A DNA stretch of 64,000 nt from Streptomyces sclerotialus (GTDB lineage: Bacteria; Actinomycetota; Actinomycetes; Streptomycetales; Streptomycetaceae). The stretch is from contig JODX01000015.1 of assembly GCA_000719105.1 (NCBI GenBank), forward strand, positions 62,001-126,000. Reading direction: 5' to 3'. Below the pieces are notes generated by a model. The model saw only the letters and a list, made by a program, of their open reading frames with translations, ran no database searches and was not told where the DNA came from. The translations under genes were made by a program, and so were the position numbers. Positions 42,265-50,995 of the stretch are shown piece by piece. Position 1 is the stretch's first letter, and each line of letters begins with the position of its first letter.

Positions 42265-42624
42265 ATGCCTGAACACGTGTCGATCCTTCAGCTGGTGGGT
42301 GTCGCCACCCTCGCCGTGTCGGCGGCCATCTGGGTCGCCGTGCTGGTCCGCGTCCTGCGCCGGGACCTCCCCGCGCACCGCCGCCACCTCGCGGGTGCGG
42401 CCCGCCGCCGTACCGGCGCCCCGCGCGGTACCGGCACGCTTCGTGGCGTGCCCCGTCAGCGCAGCTCCGCCCCGCCCGCCGAGAACGTGGAGCTGAGCTC
42501 GGCTGAGCGGGACGCCTTCATCGCCCTGATCCGTCAGCTCAGCGACGGCAGCCCGCAGGCCGGCAGCCCGCAAGCCGGGGGGCCGACCGGAGAGCGGGGA
42601 GTCGGGGAGGCGGGTCGCCCGTAG
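42265..42624 (+). CDS. Small single-pass membrane protein of unknown function
   Basis: The 119-residue protein starts MPEHVSILQLVGVATLAVSA, forming one membrane helix (LQLVGVATLAVSAAIWVAVL), followed by a basic Arg-rich stretch, the segment ELSSAERDAFIALIRQLSDG and a Gly/Pro tail with a duplicated G-S-P-Q-A. It stands alone between the fru terminator and a convergent gene. No function can be assigned; the conserved-looking acidic helix suggests it is a real gene. Confidence 0.65.
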   Translation: MPEHVSILQLVGVATLAVSAAIWVAVLVRVLRRDLPAHRRHLAGAARRRTGAPRGTGTLRGVPRQRSSAPPAENVELSSAERDAFIALIRQLSDGSPQAGSPQAGGPTGERGVGEAGRP

Positions 42625-42641
42625 TCCGGGGCCCCGCATCA

Positions 42642-42694
42642 GCCCGCCACCTGTCTCAGCCCGCCACCTGTCTCAGCCCGCACCTGTCTCAGCC
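42642..42694. repeat. 17 bp tandem repeat between convergent genes
   Basis: CAGCCCGCCACCTGTCT is repeated three times (the third lacks one base) with a degenerate fourth. A second repeat of GTACCCGTCAGC type follows at 42718-42740. Confidence 0.85.
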
Positions 42695-42737
42695 CACTAC
42701 CCGTCGGACGGCGCGCGTACCCGTCAGCACGTACCCG

Positions 42738-43511
42738 TCAGCGCGTCCGCCGGTCGGCACGTCCCCCCAGGCTCGCGGCCCGTCGCTCCATGGCCTTCCG
42801 GGCCGCGTCCTCCGTCGCATAGACCTCGCACATGTGGCGGCCGTCCGGGGTCGCCGTGTGCTCGACCTCCCACAGGGAGATCTCCCGCCCGTCGGTGAGT
42901 AAGAACGCGTGCTCGTACAGCGAGAAGTGCGGCCCCGGGCGGCCGGCTCGGCTCGGCCTCCCGAAGGCCTGCGTGATCTCGTGGGCGAACGCCGTCCGCA
43001 GGAGCAGGGTGGCCAGCTCGGTGTCCGGCGGGTCCGGGTTCTCCGCGCGCCGCAGCAGCCGGCGCGCGTGATCGGCCGAGTCGTCCGGCAGGTACTCGTG
43101 CCGGGGCCCGGGCAGCGGCGCCGGTTCCAGGGCCACCGGCAACTCGAACTCCGGGGCGTCCGGCGGCAGCGGCAGCCGTGCCGTGGCGGCGCGCAGTTCC
43201 TCCTCGTCCACATACAGCTCGTGCTGGGTACGGCAGTCCGGGGCCGTGTTGTGCGCGAGCTCCCAGAGCGTGAGCGCGGAACCGTCGGCGAGCAGCCAGG
43301 TGTGTCGGTACGTCGTCCGGTGCAGACCCGCGCTGTAGTGCGCCGAGTGCAGGGAGCTGTCGTGTGCCAGTGCGCAGTCGAGCCGCCGTATCGTCTCGTC
43401 GGGCAGCTCGAAGGAGTTGAGGGCGCGGCCGAGGAGTCGCGCGAGGTGCTCCTCCGGGGACTCGGGCGACTCAGATGGCTCGTACGCTGCCGTCTCGTAC
43501 GGAACGCTCAA
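42738..43511 (-). CDS. Conserved Streptomyces protein with internal duplication (DUF6227-like)
   Basis: The 257-residue protein consists of two similar halves. YRHTWLLADGSALTLWELAH (near residue 67) corresponds to YEHAFLLTDGREISLWEVEH (near 198), each followed by an acidic helix (HELYVDEEELRAA versus CEVYATEDAARKA). Each half is preceded by a helix with the pattern H-A-R-L-L-x-R-A. I recall proteins of this kind as DUF6227 in Streptomyces, but the function is unknown. It has no membrane segment or signal peptide. The ATG at 43511 follows GGAGAG 6 nt upstream. Confidence 0.75.
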   Translation of the reverse strand: MSVPYETAAYEPSESPESPEEHLARLLGRALNSFELPDETIRRLDCALAHDSSLHSAHYSAGLHRTTYRHTWLLADGSALTLWELAHNTAPDCRTQHELYVDEEELRAATARLPLPPDAPEFELPVALEPAPLPGPRHEYLPDDSADHARRLLRRAENPDPPDTELATLLLRTAFAHEITQAFGRPSRAGRPGPHFSLYEHAFLLTDGREISLWEVEHTATPDGRHMCEVYATEDAARKAMERRAASLGGRADRRTR

Positions 43512-43657
43512 GGTCTCTCCTGGCGTTGCTGCATGTCACCTTGTGGGTGCATACCGTAGCCCCTCGGTCGGACATCATGTCCGGGAACCGAGAAAACGTA
43601 CGGCCGGAAAACGTGTGCGCCCCGCGCGAAGTTCCCGGCAGGCCACACGACCCGTCT

Positions 43658-44692
43658 CTACGGTTCCCCGTACAACTCGCTGTACGCGGGCCACGTCCCG
43701 CCCGGGGCGTCCACCGGCCGAGCCGCGCGGACCGCCCTCACTATCGCGCGCGTCACCGTGTCCGCGCCCGCCGCGAGCACCTCGTTCAGGGCGAGCCGGT
43801 CGGTCGCCGGCAGCGGCCGGGCGGCGGTCGCCAGGGCGAACACCGTGTCGCCGTCGTTGAGGAGATGCACGGGACGTACGGCGCGGGCGATGCCGTCGTG
43901 GCCCACGCCCGCCAGTTTCTGGGCCTGGGCGCGGGTGAGGACGGCGTCGGTGGCGACCATGGCGAGTGTCGTGTTCCGCGGGGGAGGGGCGTTCCTCGCG
44001 GCGGCCTCGGCGAGCCGTTGCCGCGCGGCCTCGTGGGCCTCGGCCGGCGGGCTCGCCGTACGGCCCCCTCCGAGGATCAGCTCCCCGTACAGCGCGCCCG
44101 TTCCCGGGTGCAGCACCGATCCCGCCGCGTTGGCCACTACCAGCGCGGCCACGGTGATACCCGAGTCCAGCACGGTGCTCGCCGTCCCGAGACCGCCCTT
44201 GAGCAGTCCCACCACCGCACCCGTACCGGCCCCGACGCAGCCCTGCGCGACGGGTGCGCCCGGCTCGCTCGCTGCCGCCGCCCCGACCGCGGCCCGGCCC
44301 ATGGCGGCGTCGGGCCTGGCCCGGAAGTCACCGCCACGCCCCAGGTCGAAGACACAGGCGGCGGGCACCACCGGAACGACGTCCGCCGCACCGGGTCCGA
44401 CCCGCGTCCCGCGTCCGCGCTCCTCCAGCCAGCCCATCACGCCGGCCGCCGTGTCCAGCCCGTACGCGCTGCCCCCGCTCAGCACGACGGCCTCGATCCT
44501 CTCCACCGCGTTCCGTGGATCCAGGGCGTCCGTCTCCCTGGTCGCGGGCCCGCCGCCGCGGACGTCCACGGCCGCCACGGCGCCGCCCTCCGGGGCCAGG
44601 ACGACCGTGGTCCCGGTGAGCCAGCCGTCACCGACCCTGGTGGCGTGCCCTACCCGCAGTCCCATGACATCTGTCAGAGCATCCACAGCCAT
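43658..44692 (-). CDS. P1 (DmpA-like) family peptidase
   Basis: From the ATG at 44692 the product has 344 residues. The features of the P1 family are visible: VMGLRVGHATRV at the start, LSGGSAYGLDTAAGVMGWLE, CVGAGTGAVVGLLKGG and the C-terminal NEVLAAGADTVTRAIVRAV. Family members are self-cleaving N-terminal-nucleophile aminopeptidases of the DmpA/BapA type. The start region overlaps neither neighbour, and the divergent small gene begins at 44742. The frame is open to 44878, but the shorter start agrees with family length. Confidence 0.92.
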   Translation of the reverse strand: MAVDALTDVMGLRVGHATRVGDGWLTGTTVVLAPEGGAVAAVDVRGGGPATRETDALDPRNAVERIEAVVLSGGSAYGLDTAAGVMGWLEERGRGTRVGPGAADVVPVVPAACVFDLGRGGDFRARPDAAMGRAAVGAAAASEPGAPVAQGCVGAGTGAVVGLLKGGLGTASTVLDSGITVAALVVANAAGSVLHPGTGALYGELILGGGRTASPPAEAHEAARQRLAEAAARNAPPPRNTTLAMVATDAVLTRAQAQKLAGVGHDGIARAVRPVHLLNDGDTVFALATAARPLPATDRLALNEVLAAGADTVTRAIVRAVRAARPVDAPGGTWPAYSELYGEP

Positions 44693-44741
44693 GGGGGAAG
44701 TGTTTCGCCGCCCGGGCCGGCCGGCACCGTACTCTGGGGAC

Positions 44742-44921
44742 ATGAGTACCGCCGCTTCCGCATCCGCGCCGCGCGATCCCAAGGCCGCGCTCGTCTTCGA
44801 CGACCCCTTCGGCCGGCCGTCGGCGGACGACACGGACCGCGGGTGGGGCGAGCGTCCGGGCGACGGCGACGGTGACACGGCCGACCTGAAGCGCTTCCTC
44901 GACGAGAAGCCGCCCCACCAC

Positions 44922-44927
<6 letters not shown>
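44742..44927 (+). CDS. Conserved 61-residue acidic protein
   Basis: The frame starts at an ATG directly after CTGGGGAC and encodes a small, acidic, probably cytosolic protein: DPKAALVFDDPFGRPSADDT, then an Asp/Gly-rich stretch and a C-terminal LKRFLDEKPPHHL. The composition is clearly protein-like, unlike the shadow frame it is embedded in. It is divergent from the P1 peptidase and overlaps the 3' end of mscL by 6 bp on the opposite strand. The function is unknown. Confidence 0.75.
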
Positions 44928-45449
<522 letters not shown>

Positions 45450-45584
45450 GGGACCCCTCTGCGCTCATTGCGGTGCTCATTGCGGAACAAACGACTCCGC
45501 AACCTACGGCAGGATGTCCCGGCCCTGTCCAGTCACACGCCTGACGCGAGGCACATGAGGCTGTCCGGGTCTCCTTCACCGGCC

Positions 45585-46172
45585 TCACCACAGCGTCACC
45601 GCCAACCGTGACGTGACGCCCGCGCCGGCCAGCCGCGCGGCCGTGGTCCTCGGCACGGACAGGACGACCACCGCACCGGTCTCGGCGGAGCCCGCCACCG
45701 GCACCTTCGTGACCCGGGCCCCATGCGCCACCACCCGTGCGCGGCCGTCGCCGTCGCCCGCCGCCGAGTCCCCGGCCGCGATCACGTCGACCCGGTCGCC
45801 GGGGCGCAGCAGCCGCACGGTGGCGGCGTCGGCGATCCGTACCGGGGCGGAGACCGTCGTGGCAGCGGGTGGCTTCCCGACGCGCCGCACGTCCCGCACC
45901 GGTTCGGTCACCGGGTGGCCGCGCGTCCGCTCCCCGTCCCGATCCCCCTCCGTCTCTCGCGGTCCGGCCGTCACCAGCGCCACCGCGGTCACGGCCAGCC
46001 CGGCCGCCACGGCACGTCTGCGGCACCGCGCCAGCCGCCGCAGCCGGGCCCGTGCGCCGCGTGCCCTCAGCGGTGCGAAATAGGGAACGACGCAGGTCGG
46101 AGGCGTGTCGAAGCCCGGTGGGGTGTCGGACGGAACGGAGGGAACGGGCGAGGACGGTGAACGAGACGACAC
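45585..46172 (-). CDS. SAF/CpaB (RcpC)-like membrane-anchored protein
   Basis: From the GTG at 46172 the product has 195 residues; the frame extends to 46217. An Arg-rich segment and one membrane helix (AVAAGLAVTAVALVTAG) are followed by a SAF-type beta-clip (TTVSAPVRIADAATVRLLRP, then GDRVDVIAAG) and the closing RVTKVPVAGSAETGAVVVLS. The second half resembles the RcpC/CpaB domain of Flp/Tad pilus assembly proteins. No other tad genes are present here. It lies between mscL and mtnP, all on the minus strand but with gaps of 90-140 bp. Confidence 0.8.
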   Translation of the reverse strand: MSSRSPSSPVPSVPSDTPPGFDTPPTCVVPYFAPLRARGARARLRRLARCRRRAVAAGLAVTAVALVTAGPRETEGDRDGERTRGHPVTEPVRDVRRVGKPPAATTVSAPVRIADAATVRLLRPGDRVDVIAAGDSAAGDGDGRARVVAHGARVTKVPVAGSAETGAVVVLSVPRTTAARLAGAGVTSRLAVTLW

Positions 46173-46308
46173 GAGGCCACCACCTGGTGCATGGACGGGA
46201 TCGGCTTGCGGTCCCACGATGAGGCTTCGCGGCCGGGCCCGTCGGCACCCGTGGACAACGGACGACTTGGGGAAAACTCCCTCACTCGAACGAGAGGTTC
46301 CGGAAGGC

Positions 46309-47157
46309 CTACGACATCCCGAACCCCGGATCCATCCCGCCCAGCGCCTTGCTGCACAGGCAGTCCCGGGCCTCGTTCGGCGGCAGTGCGGCGATCGCGT
46401 CGAACAGCACGCCGCGCAGCCGGTCGACGTTGGCGGCGAACACCTGCAGCACTTCCTCGTGCGAGACGCCCTCGCCCGTCTCGGCGCCCGCGTCGAGGTC
46501 GGTGACGAGGTTCATCGAGGTGTAGCAGAGCTCCAGTTCCCGGGCGAGGGCCGCCTCGGGATGGCCGGTCATGCCCACCACGGACCAGCCCTGCGCCTGG
46601 TGCCAGAGCGACTCGGCGCGCGTCGAGAACCGCGGTCCCTCGACGACGACCAGGGTTCCGCCGTCCACCGGCTCCCAGTCCCGCCCGCGCGCCGCCTCCA
46701 GCGCGGCCTTGCGGCCGGCGGGGCAGTAGGGGTCGGCCAGCGAGACGTGAACGACGTTGGGGACGGTGCCGTCGGGCAGCGGCAGACCGTCGAAGTACGT
46801 CTGCGCCCGGGACTTCGTACGGTCCACCAGCTGGTCCGGCACGAGCAGGGTGCCCGGTCCGTACTCCGGCCGCAGGCCGCCCACCGCGCAGGGTCCGAGC
46901 ACCTGGCGCACGCCGACCGACCGCAGCGCCCAGAGGTTGGCGCGGTAGTTGATGCGGTGCGGCGGCAGGTGGTGGCCGCGTCCGTGACGGGGCAGGAAGG
47001 CGACCCGGCGTCCGGCGAGCTCACCGAGGAAGAGCGAGTCGCTGGGCGGCCCGTAGGGGGTGTCGACCTGGATCTCGGTGACGTCGTCGAGGAAGGAGTA
47101 GAAACCGGAACCGCCGATGACGCCTATCTCGGCCGCGCCGTTGCCCGTGTTCGCCAT
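46309..47157 (-). CDS. mtnP: S-methyl-5'-thioadenosine phosphorylase
   Basis: The 282-residue protein belongs to the PNP/MTAP family: IGVIGGSGFYSFL (phosphate-binding loop), RHGRGHHLPPHRINYRANLW, YFDGLPLP, VVVEGPRFSTRAES and VVGMTGHPEAALARELELCY. It cleaves methylthioadenosine to adenine and methylthioribose 1-phosphate in methionine salvage. TAGGGT lies 9 nt upstream of the ATG, so the transcript may be leaderless. A strong hairpin (47195-47228) separates it from fmdB upstream. Confidence 0.95.
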   Translation of the reverse strand: MANTGNGAAEIGVIGGSGFYSFLDDVTEIQVDTPYGPPSDSLFLGELAGRRVAFLPRHGRGHHLPPHRINYRANLWALRSVGVRQVLGPCAVGGLRPEYGPGTLLVPDQLVDRTKSRAQTYFDGLPLPDGTVPNVVHVSLADPYCPAGRKAALEAARGRDWEPVDGGTLVVVEGPRFSTRAESLWHQAQGWSVVGMTGHPEAALARELELCYTSMNLVTDLDAGAETGEGVSHEEVLQVFAANVDRLRGVLFDAIAALPPNEARDCLCSKALGGMDPGFGMS

Positions 47158-47194
47158 GCCCGCACCCTAACCGGGGCCCGGGCCCGGGAACGCC

Positions 47195-47228
47195 GGAGAC
47201 CCCGCCGTCGTACGACGGCGGGGTCTCC
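47195..47228 (-). terminator. Terminator of fmdB
   Basis: GGAGACCCCGCCGTC (47195-47209) and GACGGCGGGGTCTCC (47214-47228) form a perfect 15 bp stem with a GTAC loop, between the fmdB stop and the mtnP start. Confidence 0.88.
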
Positions 47229-47272
47229 GTGAGTCTTCGGGTGCCCGAGGGGGCCGAGGGGCCCGGACCTGC

Positions 47273-47584
47273 TTACGCGGCCGAGCTGCTGCTCGAGGAC
47301 GAGGTCGAGGAGGACGAGCCCGTGGACGAGGACGACGACGAGCCCGAGGAGGACGACGTCGAGGACGACGGCTTGGAGGACGACGCCGGGCTGCTGCTCG
47401 ACGAGGAGCCGCGGCTGTCGTTCCGGTAGAAGCCGGAGCCCTTGAAGACGATGCCGACCGCGGAGAACACCTTCTTCAGGCGGCCACCGCAGTTGGGGCA
47501 CTCGGTCAGGGCGTCGTCGGTGAACTTCTGCACCGCTTCGAGGCCCTCACCGCACTCGGTGCACTGGTACTGGTACGTCGGCAC
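47273..47584 (-). CDS. FmdB-family zinc-ribbon protein with poly-Ser tail
   Basis: The 103-residue protein begins MPTYQYQCTECGEGLEAVQK and has a second pair in LTECPNCGGRLKKVFS, giving the C-x2-C...C-x2-C zinc ribbon of the FmdB family; then VGIVFKGSGFYRNDSR. The last ~45 residues are almost only Ser with some Thr, Pro, Lys and Gly. The start is GTG at 47584 with GGAGGA upstream. A CIRCE-like element (47597-47623) begins 13 nt upstream and touches the ribosome-binding site, suggesting control by the heat-shock repressor HrcA. Confidence 0.93.
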   Translation of the reverse strand: MPTYQYQCTECGEGLEAVQKFTDDALTECPNCGGRLKKVFSAVGIVFKGSGFYRNDSRGSSSSSSPASSSKPSSSTSSSSGSSSSSSTGSSSSTSSSSSSSAA

Positions 47585-47596
47585 TGTGTCTTCCTC

Positions 47597-47623
47597 CTGG
47601 CACTCTTACTCGATGAGTGCTAA
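47597..47623 (-). promoter_or_regulatory. CIRCE-like HrcA operator upstream of fmdB
   Basis: On the minus strand TTAGCACTC, a 9 nt spacer (ATCGAGTAA) and GAGTGCCAG match the CIRCE consensus TTAGCACTC-N9-GAGTGCTAA. One arm is perfect and the other differs at the last three positions in two bases. In bacteria CIRCE is bound by HrcA in front of chaperonin genes. Confidence 0.75.
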
Positions 47624-47653
47624 CGACGGTCCATAGTGACGTATTCCCGGGGA

Positions 47654-48928
47654 TCAGTCCACTGCTACCGGCACGCGGTGACCGACGCCACGCGCCACCT
47701 CGCGCCCCTGGGGGGGTGCCGTCAGGCGTGACCGCAGGGACACCAGGGTCACCAGGGCCAGCACGGTGCCGGCCATCGGCACCAGGAATCCGGCCCCGTC
47801 CCACAGGCGGTCCTCCAGCTGGCCGGAGACCGTGACGGCGGCCGCCTGGCCGAGCGCGACCGCGCCGGTCAGCCAGGTGAAGGCCTCGGTGCGGGCGCCC
47901 GCCGCGACCAGGCTCTCCACCAGCGTGTAGCCGGTGATCAGAGCGGGTGCGATGCACATGCCGACCAGCAGGCCGAGGCCGGCGAGGACCGGTACGGAGT
48001 GGGCGGCCCACAGCCCGGACGCCGTGAGCGCGAGCGCCGCGTACCCGATGACCAGCCGCCGCTGCGGGGCCGCCTTCCACGCGATGGCGCCGCAGACGAT
48101 GCCGGAGAGCATGTTGCCCGCGGCGAAGACGCCGTACAGGACACCGTTCAGACCGGGCTCGCCGATCGACTCGGTGAACGCCGCGAGCGAGACCTGCATG
48201 CCGCCGAAGACGGTGCCGATCCCCAGGAACGTCACGATCAGTACGCGCACGCCGGGCACCCGCAGCGCCGGATCGTGCTGCACGCGCGCGTGTCCCTGGG
48301 CGGAGGCGGGGGAGGGCTGCGTACCGCGCTGTGCTGCGAACAGCAGTCCGCCGAGCAGCGTCAGCGCCGCCTCCGTGACCAGCCCCGCCGCGGGGTCCAC
48401 GGCCGTGCACAGCGCGGTCGCCACCAGCGGGCCGAGGACGAAGGTCAGCTCGTCCGTGACGGACTCGAAGGCCGCCGCGGTCGTCATCAGGGGCGAGCCC
48501 TTGAGCTTCACACCCCAGCGGGCCCGCACCATGGGCCCGACCTGCGGCACCGAGGCTCCGGTGGGCACCGCGGCGGCGAACAGCGCCCACAGGGGGGCGT
48601 CCGCGAGGGCCAGCGCCGTGAGGGAGAGCCCCGCCACGGTGTGCAGGAGGACACCGGGGACCAGGACCGCCCGCTGCCCGTGCCGGTCGGCGAGACGGCC
48701 GCTGTACGGGGCGAACAGCGCCATGGAGACACCGGTCGCGGCGGCCACGGCACCGGCCGCCCCGTAGGAACCGGTGGTGTGCTGCACCAGCAGCACGATG
48801 GAGATGGTCAGCATCGCGAACGGCTGACGTGCCGCGAAGCCGGGGAGCAGGAACGTCCAGGCGCCGCGGGTGCGGAGCAACTGGCCGTATCCGGGGCGGG
48901 ACGATGTCGAGGTGACCGCGGTCGCCAC
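47654..48928 (-). CDS. MFS transporter
   Basis: The 424-residue protein has about twelve hydrophobic segments. The loop after helix 2 reads SGRLADRHGQRAVLVPG, a version of the MFS D-R-x-G-R motif, and a central loop carries Pro/Ser/Gln residues. It resembles small-molecule efflux members (YfcJ/AraJ-like). The substrate is unknown. The ATG at 48928 begins ATAVTSTSSRPGYGQLLRT. The stop lies 70 bp before the fmdB start, so fmdB may be partly transcribed from the MFS promoter as well. Confidence 0.9.
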   Translation of the reverse strand: MATAVTSTSSRPGYGQLLRTRGAWTFLLPGFAARQPFAMLTISIVLLVQHTTGSYGAAGAVAAATGVSMALFAPYSGRLADRHGQRAVLVPGVLLHTVAGLSLTALALADAPLWALFAAAVPTGASVPQVGPMVRARWGVKLKGSPLMTTAAAFESVTDELTFVLGPLVATALCTAVDPAAGLVTEAALTLLGGLLFAAQRGTQPSPASAQGHARVQHDPALRVPGVRVLIVTFLGIGTVFGGMQVSLAAFTESIGEPGLNGVLYGVFAAGNMLSGIVCGAIAWKAAPQRRLVIGYAALALTASGLWAAHSVPVLAGLGLLVGMCIAPALITGYTLVESLVAAGARTEAFTWLTGAVALGQAAAVTVSGQLEDRLWDGAGFLVPMAGTVLALVTLVSLRSRLTAPPQGREVARGVGHRVPVAVD

Positions 48929-49215
48929 GGCCCGTGCCTTTCTGCCGCCTGGTAGCGCGGGCCCGTGCGTAGGGGCGGGCCCGGGTCGCCGAGGACTGTC
49001 CTCTCGCGCGTACTGCGGTAGATACCGGCGCCCTTCGTGGGAGCGTCCCGGCCGCCATACGGTCGCGCCAGCCCTGCGTCAGGCAGAGGTGGTTCGATCA
49101 AGGGTGCGACCTCAATCGTATACAAGGATGTGTACAAGGGGCGCGCCTCGCGTGACTGTGCCCCCGTGCCCGCGTGACTGTGCCCCGTTGCCCCCCGTCC
49201 CCACGCGGGCACGGC

Positions 49216-50721
49216 TCACGTCCTCGCCCCGTTGCCCCCCGTCCCCAGCCACCCGGCCAGCTTGCCGCCCCGGCCGACGGCCCGCAGACGGTTCTCCGCC
49301 GCGTCCCGCACCGGGTCCGTGGCCACCACCAGCAGCTCGTCGCCGCGCCGCAGCACCGTGCTCGGCAGCGGTACGAACGACGTCCCGTCCCGGACGACGA
49401 GGGTGACGGCGGCGCCCGTGGGCAGCCGCAGCTCGTTGACCTCGACGCCGTGCATCCGCGACCCGTCCGCGATGGTGACGGACAGCAGGTGCCCGCGCAG
49501 CCGCTCCAGGGGCGCCGACTCGATGCCGAGGTCGGCGGCCTCGGAGTCCTCGCCGAGCCGCAGCTTGCGCGCCAGCCAGGGCAGCGTCGGTCCCTGGACG
49601 AGGGTGTAGACGACGACCAGGACGAAGACGATGTTGAAGATCCGGTGGCTCGACTCGACGCCGTTCACCATGGGGATGGTGGCGAGGATGATCGGCACGG
49701 CGCCGCGCAGCCCGGCCCAGGACAGCAGGGCCTGCTCCTGCCACCGCACCCGGAACGGCAGCAGGCCGATCACCACGCTCAGTGGCCGGGCCACCATGGT
49801 CAGCACCAGGCCGATGATGATCGCGGGCAGGATGTCGTCGCCCATCTCGTGCGGGGTGACGAGCAGTCCGAGCAGGACGAACATGCCGATCTGGGCGATC
49901 CAGCCGAGCCCTTCGGCGAAGCCGCGCGTGGCGGGCCAGTGCGGCAGCCGGGAGTTGCCGAGCACCATGGAGGCCAGGTAGACGGCGAGGAAGCCGCTGC
50001 CGTGGGCCAGTGCGCCGGCCGCGTAGGCGGTGACCGCGATGGCCATGACGGCGATGGGGTAGAGGCCGGAGGCCGGCAGGGCCACGTGCCGCAGTCCGAG
50101 GGCGCCGAGCCAGCCCACCGCGAGGCCGATGGCCGCTCCGATGGCCAGTTCCATCGCGATCTCGGCGAGCAGGACGTACCAGTGCTCGACGGGGCCCGCG
50201 GCGGAGAACGAGACGACGAGGATGACCACGGGGGCGTCGTTGAAGCCGGACTCGGCCTCGAGGACGCCCTTCACGCGCGCGGGGAGGGGAATCTTGCGCA
50301 GTACGGAGAAGACCGCCGCCGCGTCCGTGGAGGACACCACCGCCCCGATGATGAGCGACTGCCGCCATTCCAGCCCGATGAGGTAGTGGGCGCTCGCCGC
50401 GGTCACGCCGACGCTCACGGCGACTCCGGCCAGCGCCAGTGAGCTGGCGGCCGGCAGGGCCGGTCTGATCTCGCGCCACTGCGTGCCGAGGCCGCCCTCG
50501 GCCAGGATCACGACCAGGGCCGCGTAGCCGATGACCTGGGTCAGTTCGGCGTTGTCGAAGTGGATGTCTCCGATGCCGTCCTGGCCCATGGCTATGCCGA
50601 TGCCCAGGTAGACGAGCAGGCTGGGGAGTCCGCTGCGCGAGGATATCCGGACCGCTGCCACCGCGACGAGCAGGACGACCGAGCAGATGAGCAGGAGCTG
50701 GTTGAGGTGGTGGACAGTCAG
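49216..50721 (-). CDS. Potassium/proton antiporter of the CPA1 (NhaP2) type with TrkA-C domain
   Basis: The most likely start is CTG at 50721, placed 7 nt after AGAAGGGA, giving 501 residues that begin with TVHHLNQLLLICSVVLLVAV. About twelve membrane segments carry the CPA motifs GVLEAESGFNDAPVVILVVS and WAGLRGAVPIILATIPMVNG. A C-terminal TrkA-C/RCK-C-like domain (GHLLSVTIADGSRMHGVEVN, VLRRGDELLVVATDPVRDAA) follows, as in NhaP2-type antiporters. It exchanges monovalent cations for protons across the membrane. The frame is open to 50904, but no better start is visible. Confidence 0.92.
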   Translation of the reverse strand: MTVHHLNQLLLICSVVLLVAVAAVRISSRSGLPSLLVYLGIGIAMGQDGIGDIHFDNAELTQVIGYAALVVILAEGGLGTQWREIRPALPAASSLALAGVAVSVGVTAASAHYLIGLEWRQSLIIGAVVSSTDAAAVFSVLRKIPLPARVKGVLEAESGFNDAPVVILVVSFSAAGPVEHWYVLLAEIAMELAIGAAIGLAVGWLGALGLRHVALPASGLYPIAVMAIAVTAYAAGALAHGSGFLAVYLASMVLGNSRLPHWPATRGFAEGLGWIAQIGMFVLLGLLVTPHEMGDDILPAIIIGLVLTMVARPLSVVIGLLPFRVRWQEQALLSWAGLRGAVPIILATIPMVNGVESSHRIFNIVFVLVVVYTLVQGPTLPWLARKLRLGEDSEAADLGIESAPLERLRGHLLSVTIADGSRMHGVEVNELRLPTGAAVTLVVRDGTSFVPLPSTVLRRGDELLVVATDPVRDAAENRLRAVGRGGKLAGWLGTGGNGART

Positions 50722-50995
50722 GGGCTGTTCCCTTCTCGCCGGACCGGACAGATGCGTACGCGCACGTGGAGCCGGGTGCCGCTGAGGCACTCCTGATGCA
50801 GGATACTTCGTTACCTTACCTAACTCTTGACACTTTCTTGACGCTCGGGCAGGCATGATCGAACATCCCTGCGCGCTCGTCACCGACTCCGCGTCAAGTC
50901 GCACCCGCCCCTGCGCCTATGGTTGCTCCAGCGCTCAGCGCTCAGTACTAAGCACAGCCCGCCCGGCCGCTCGCGTTAGGACAGCAAGGACAGCG

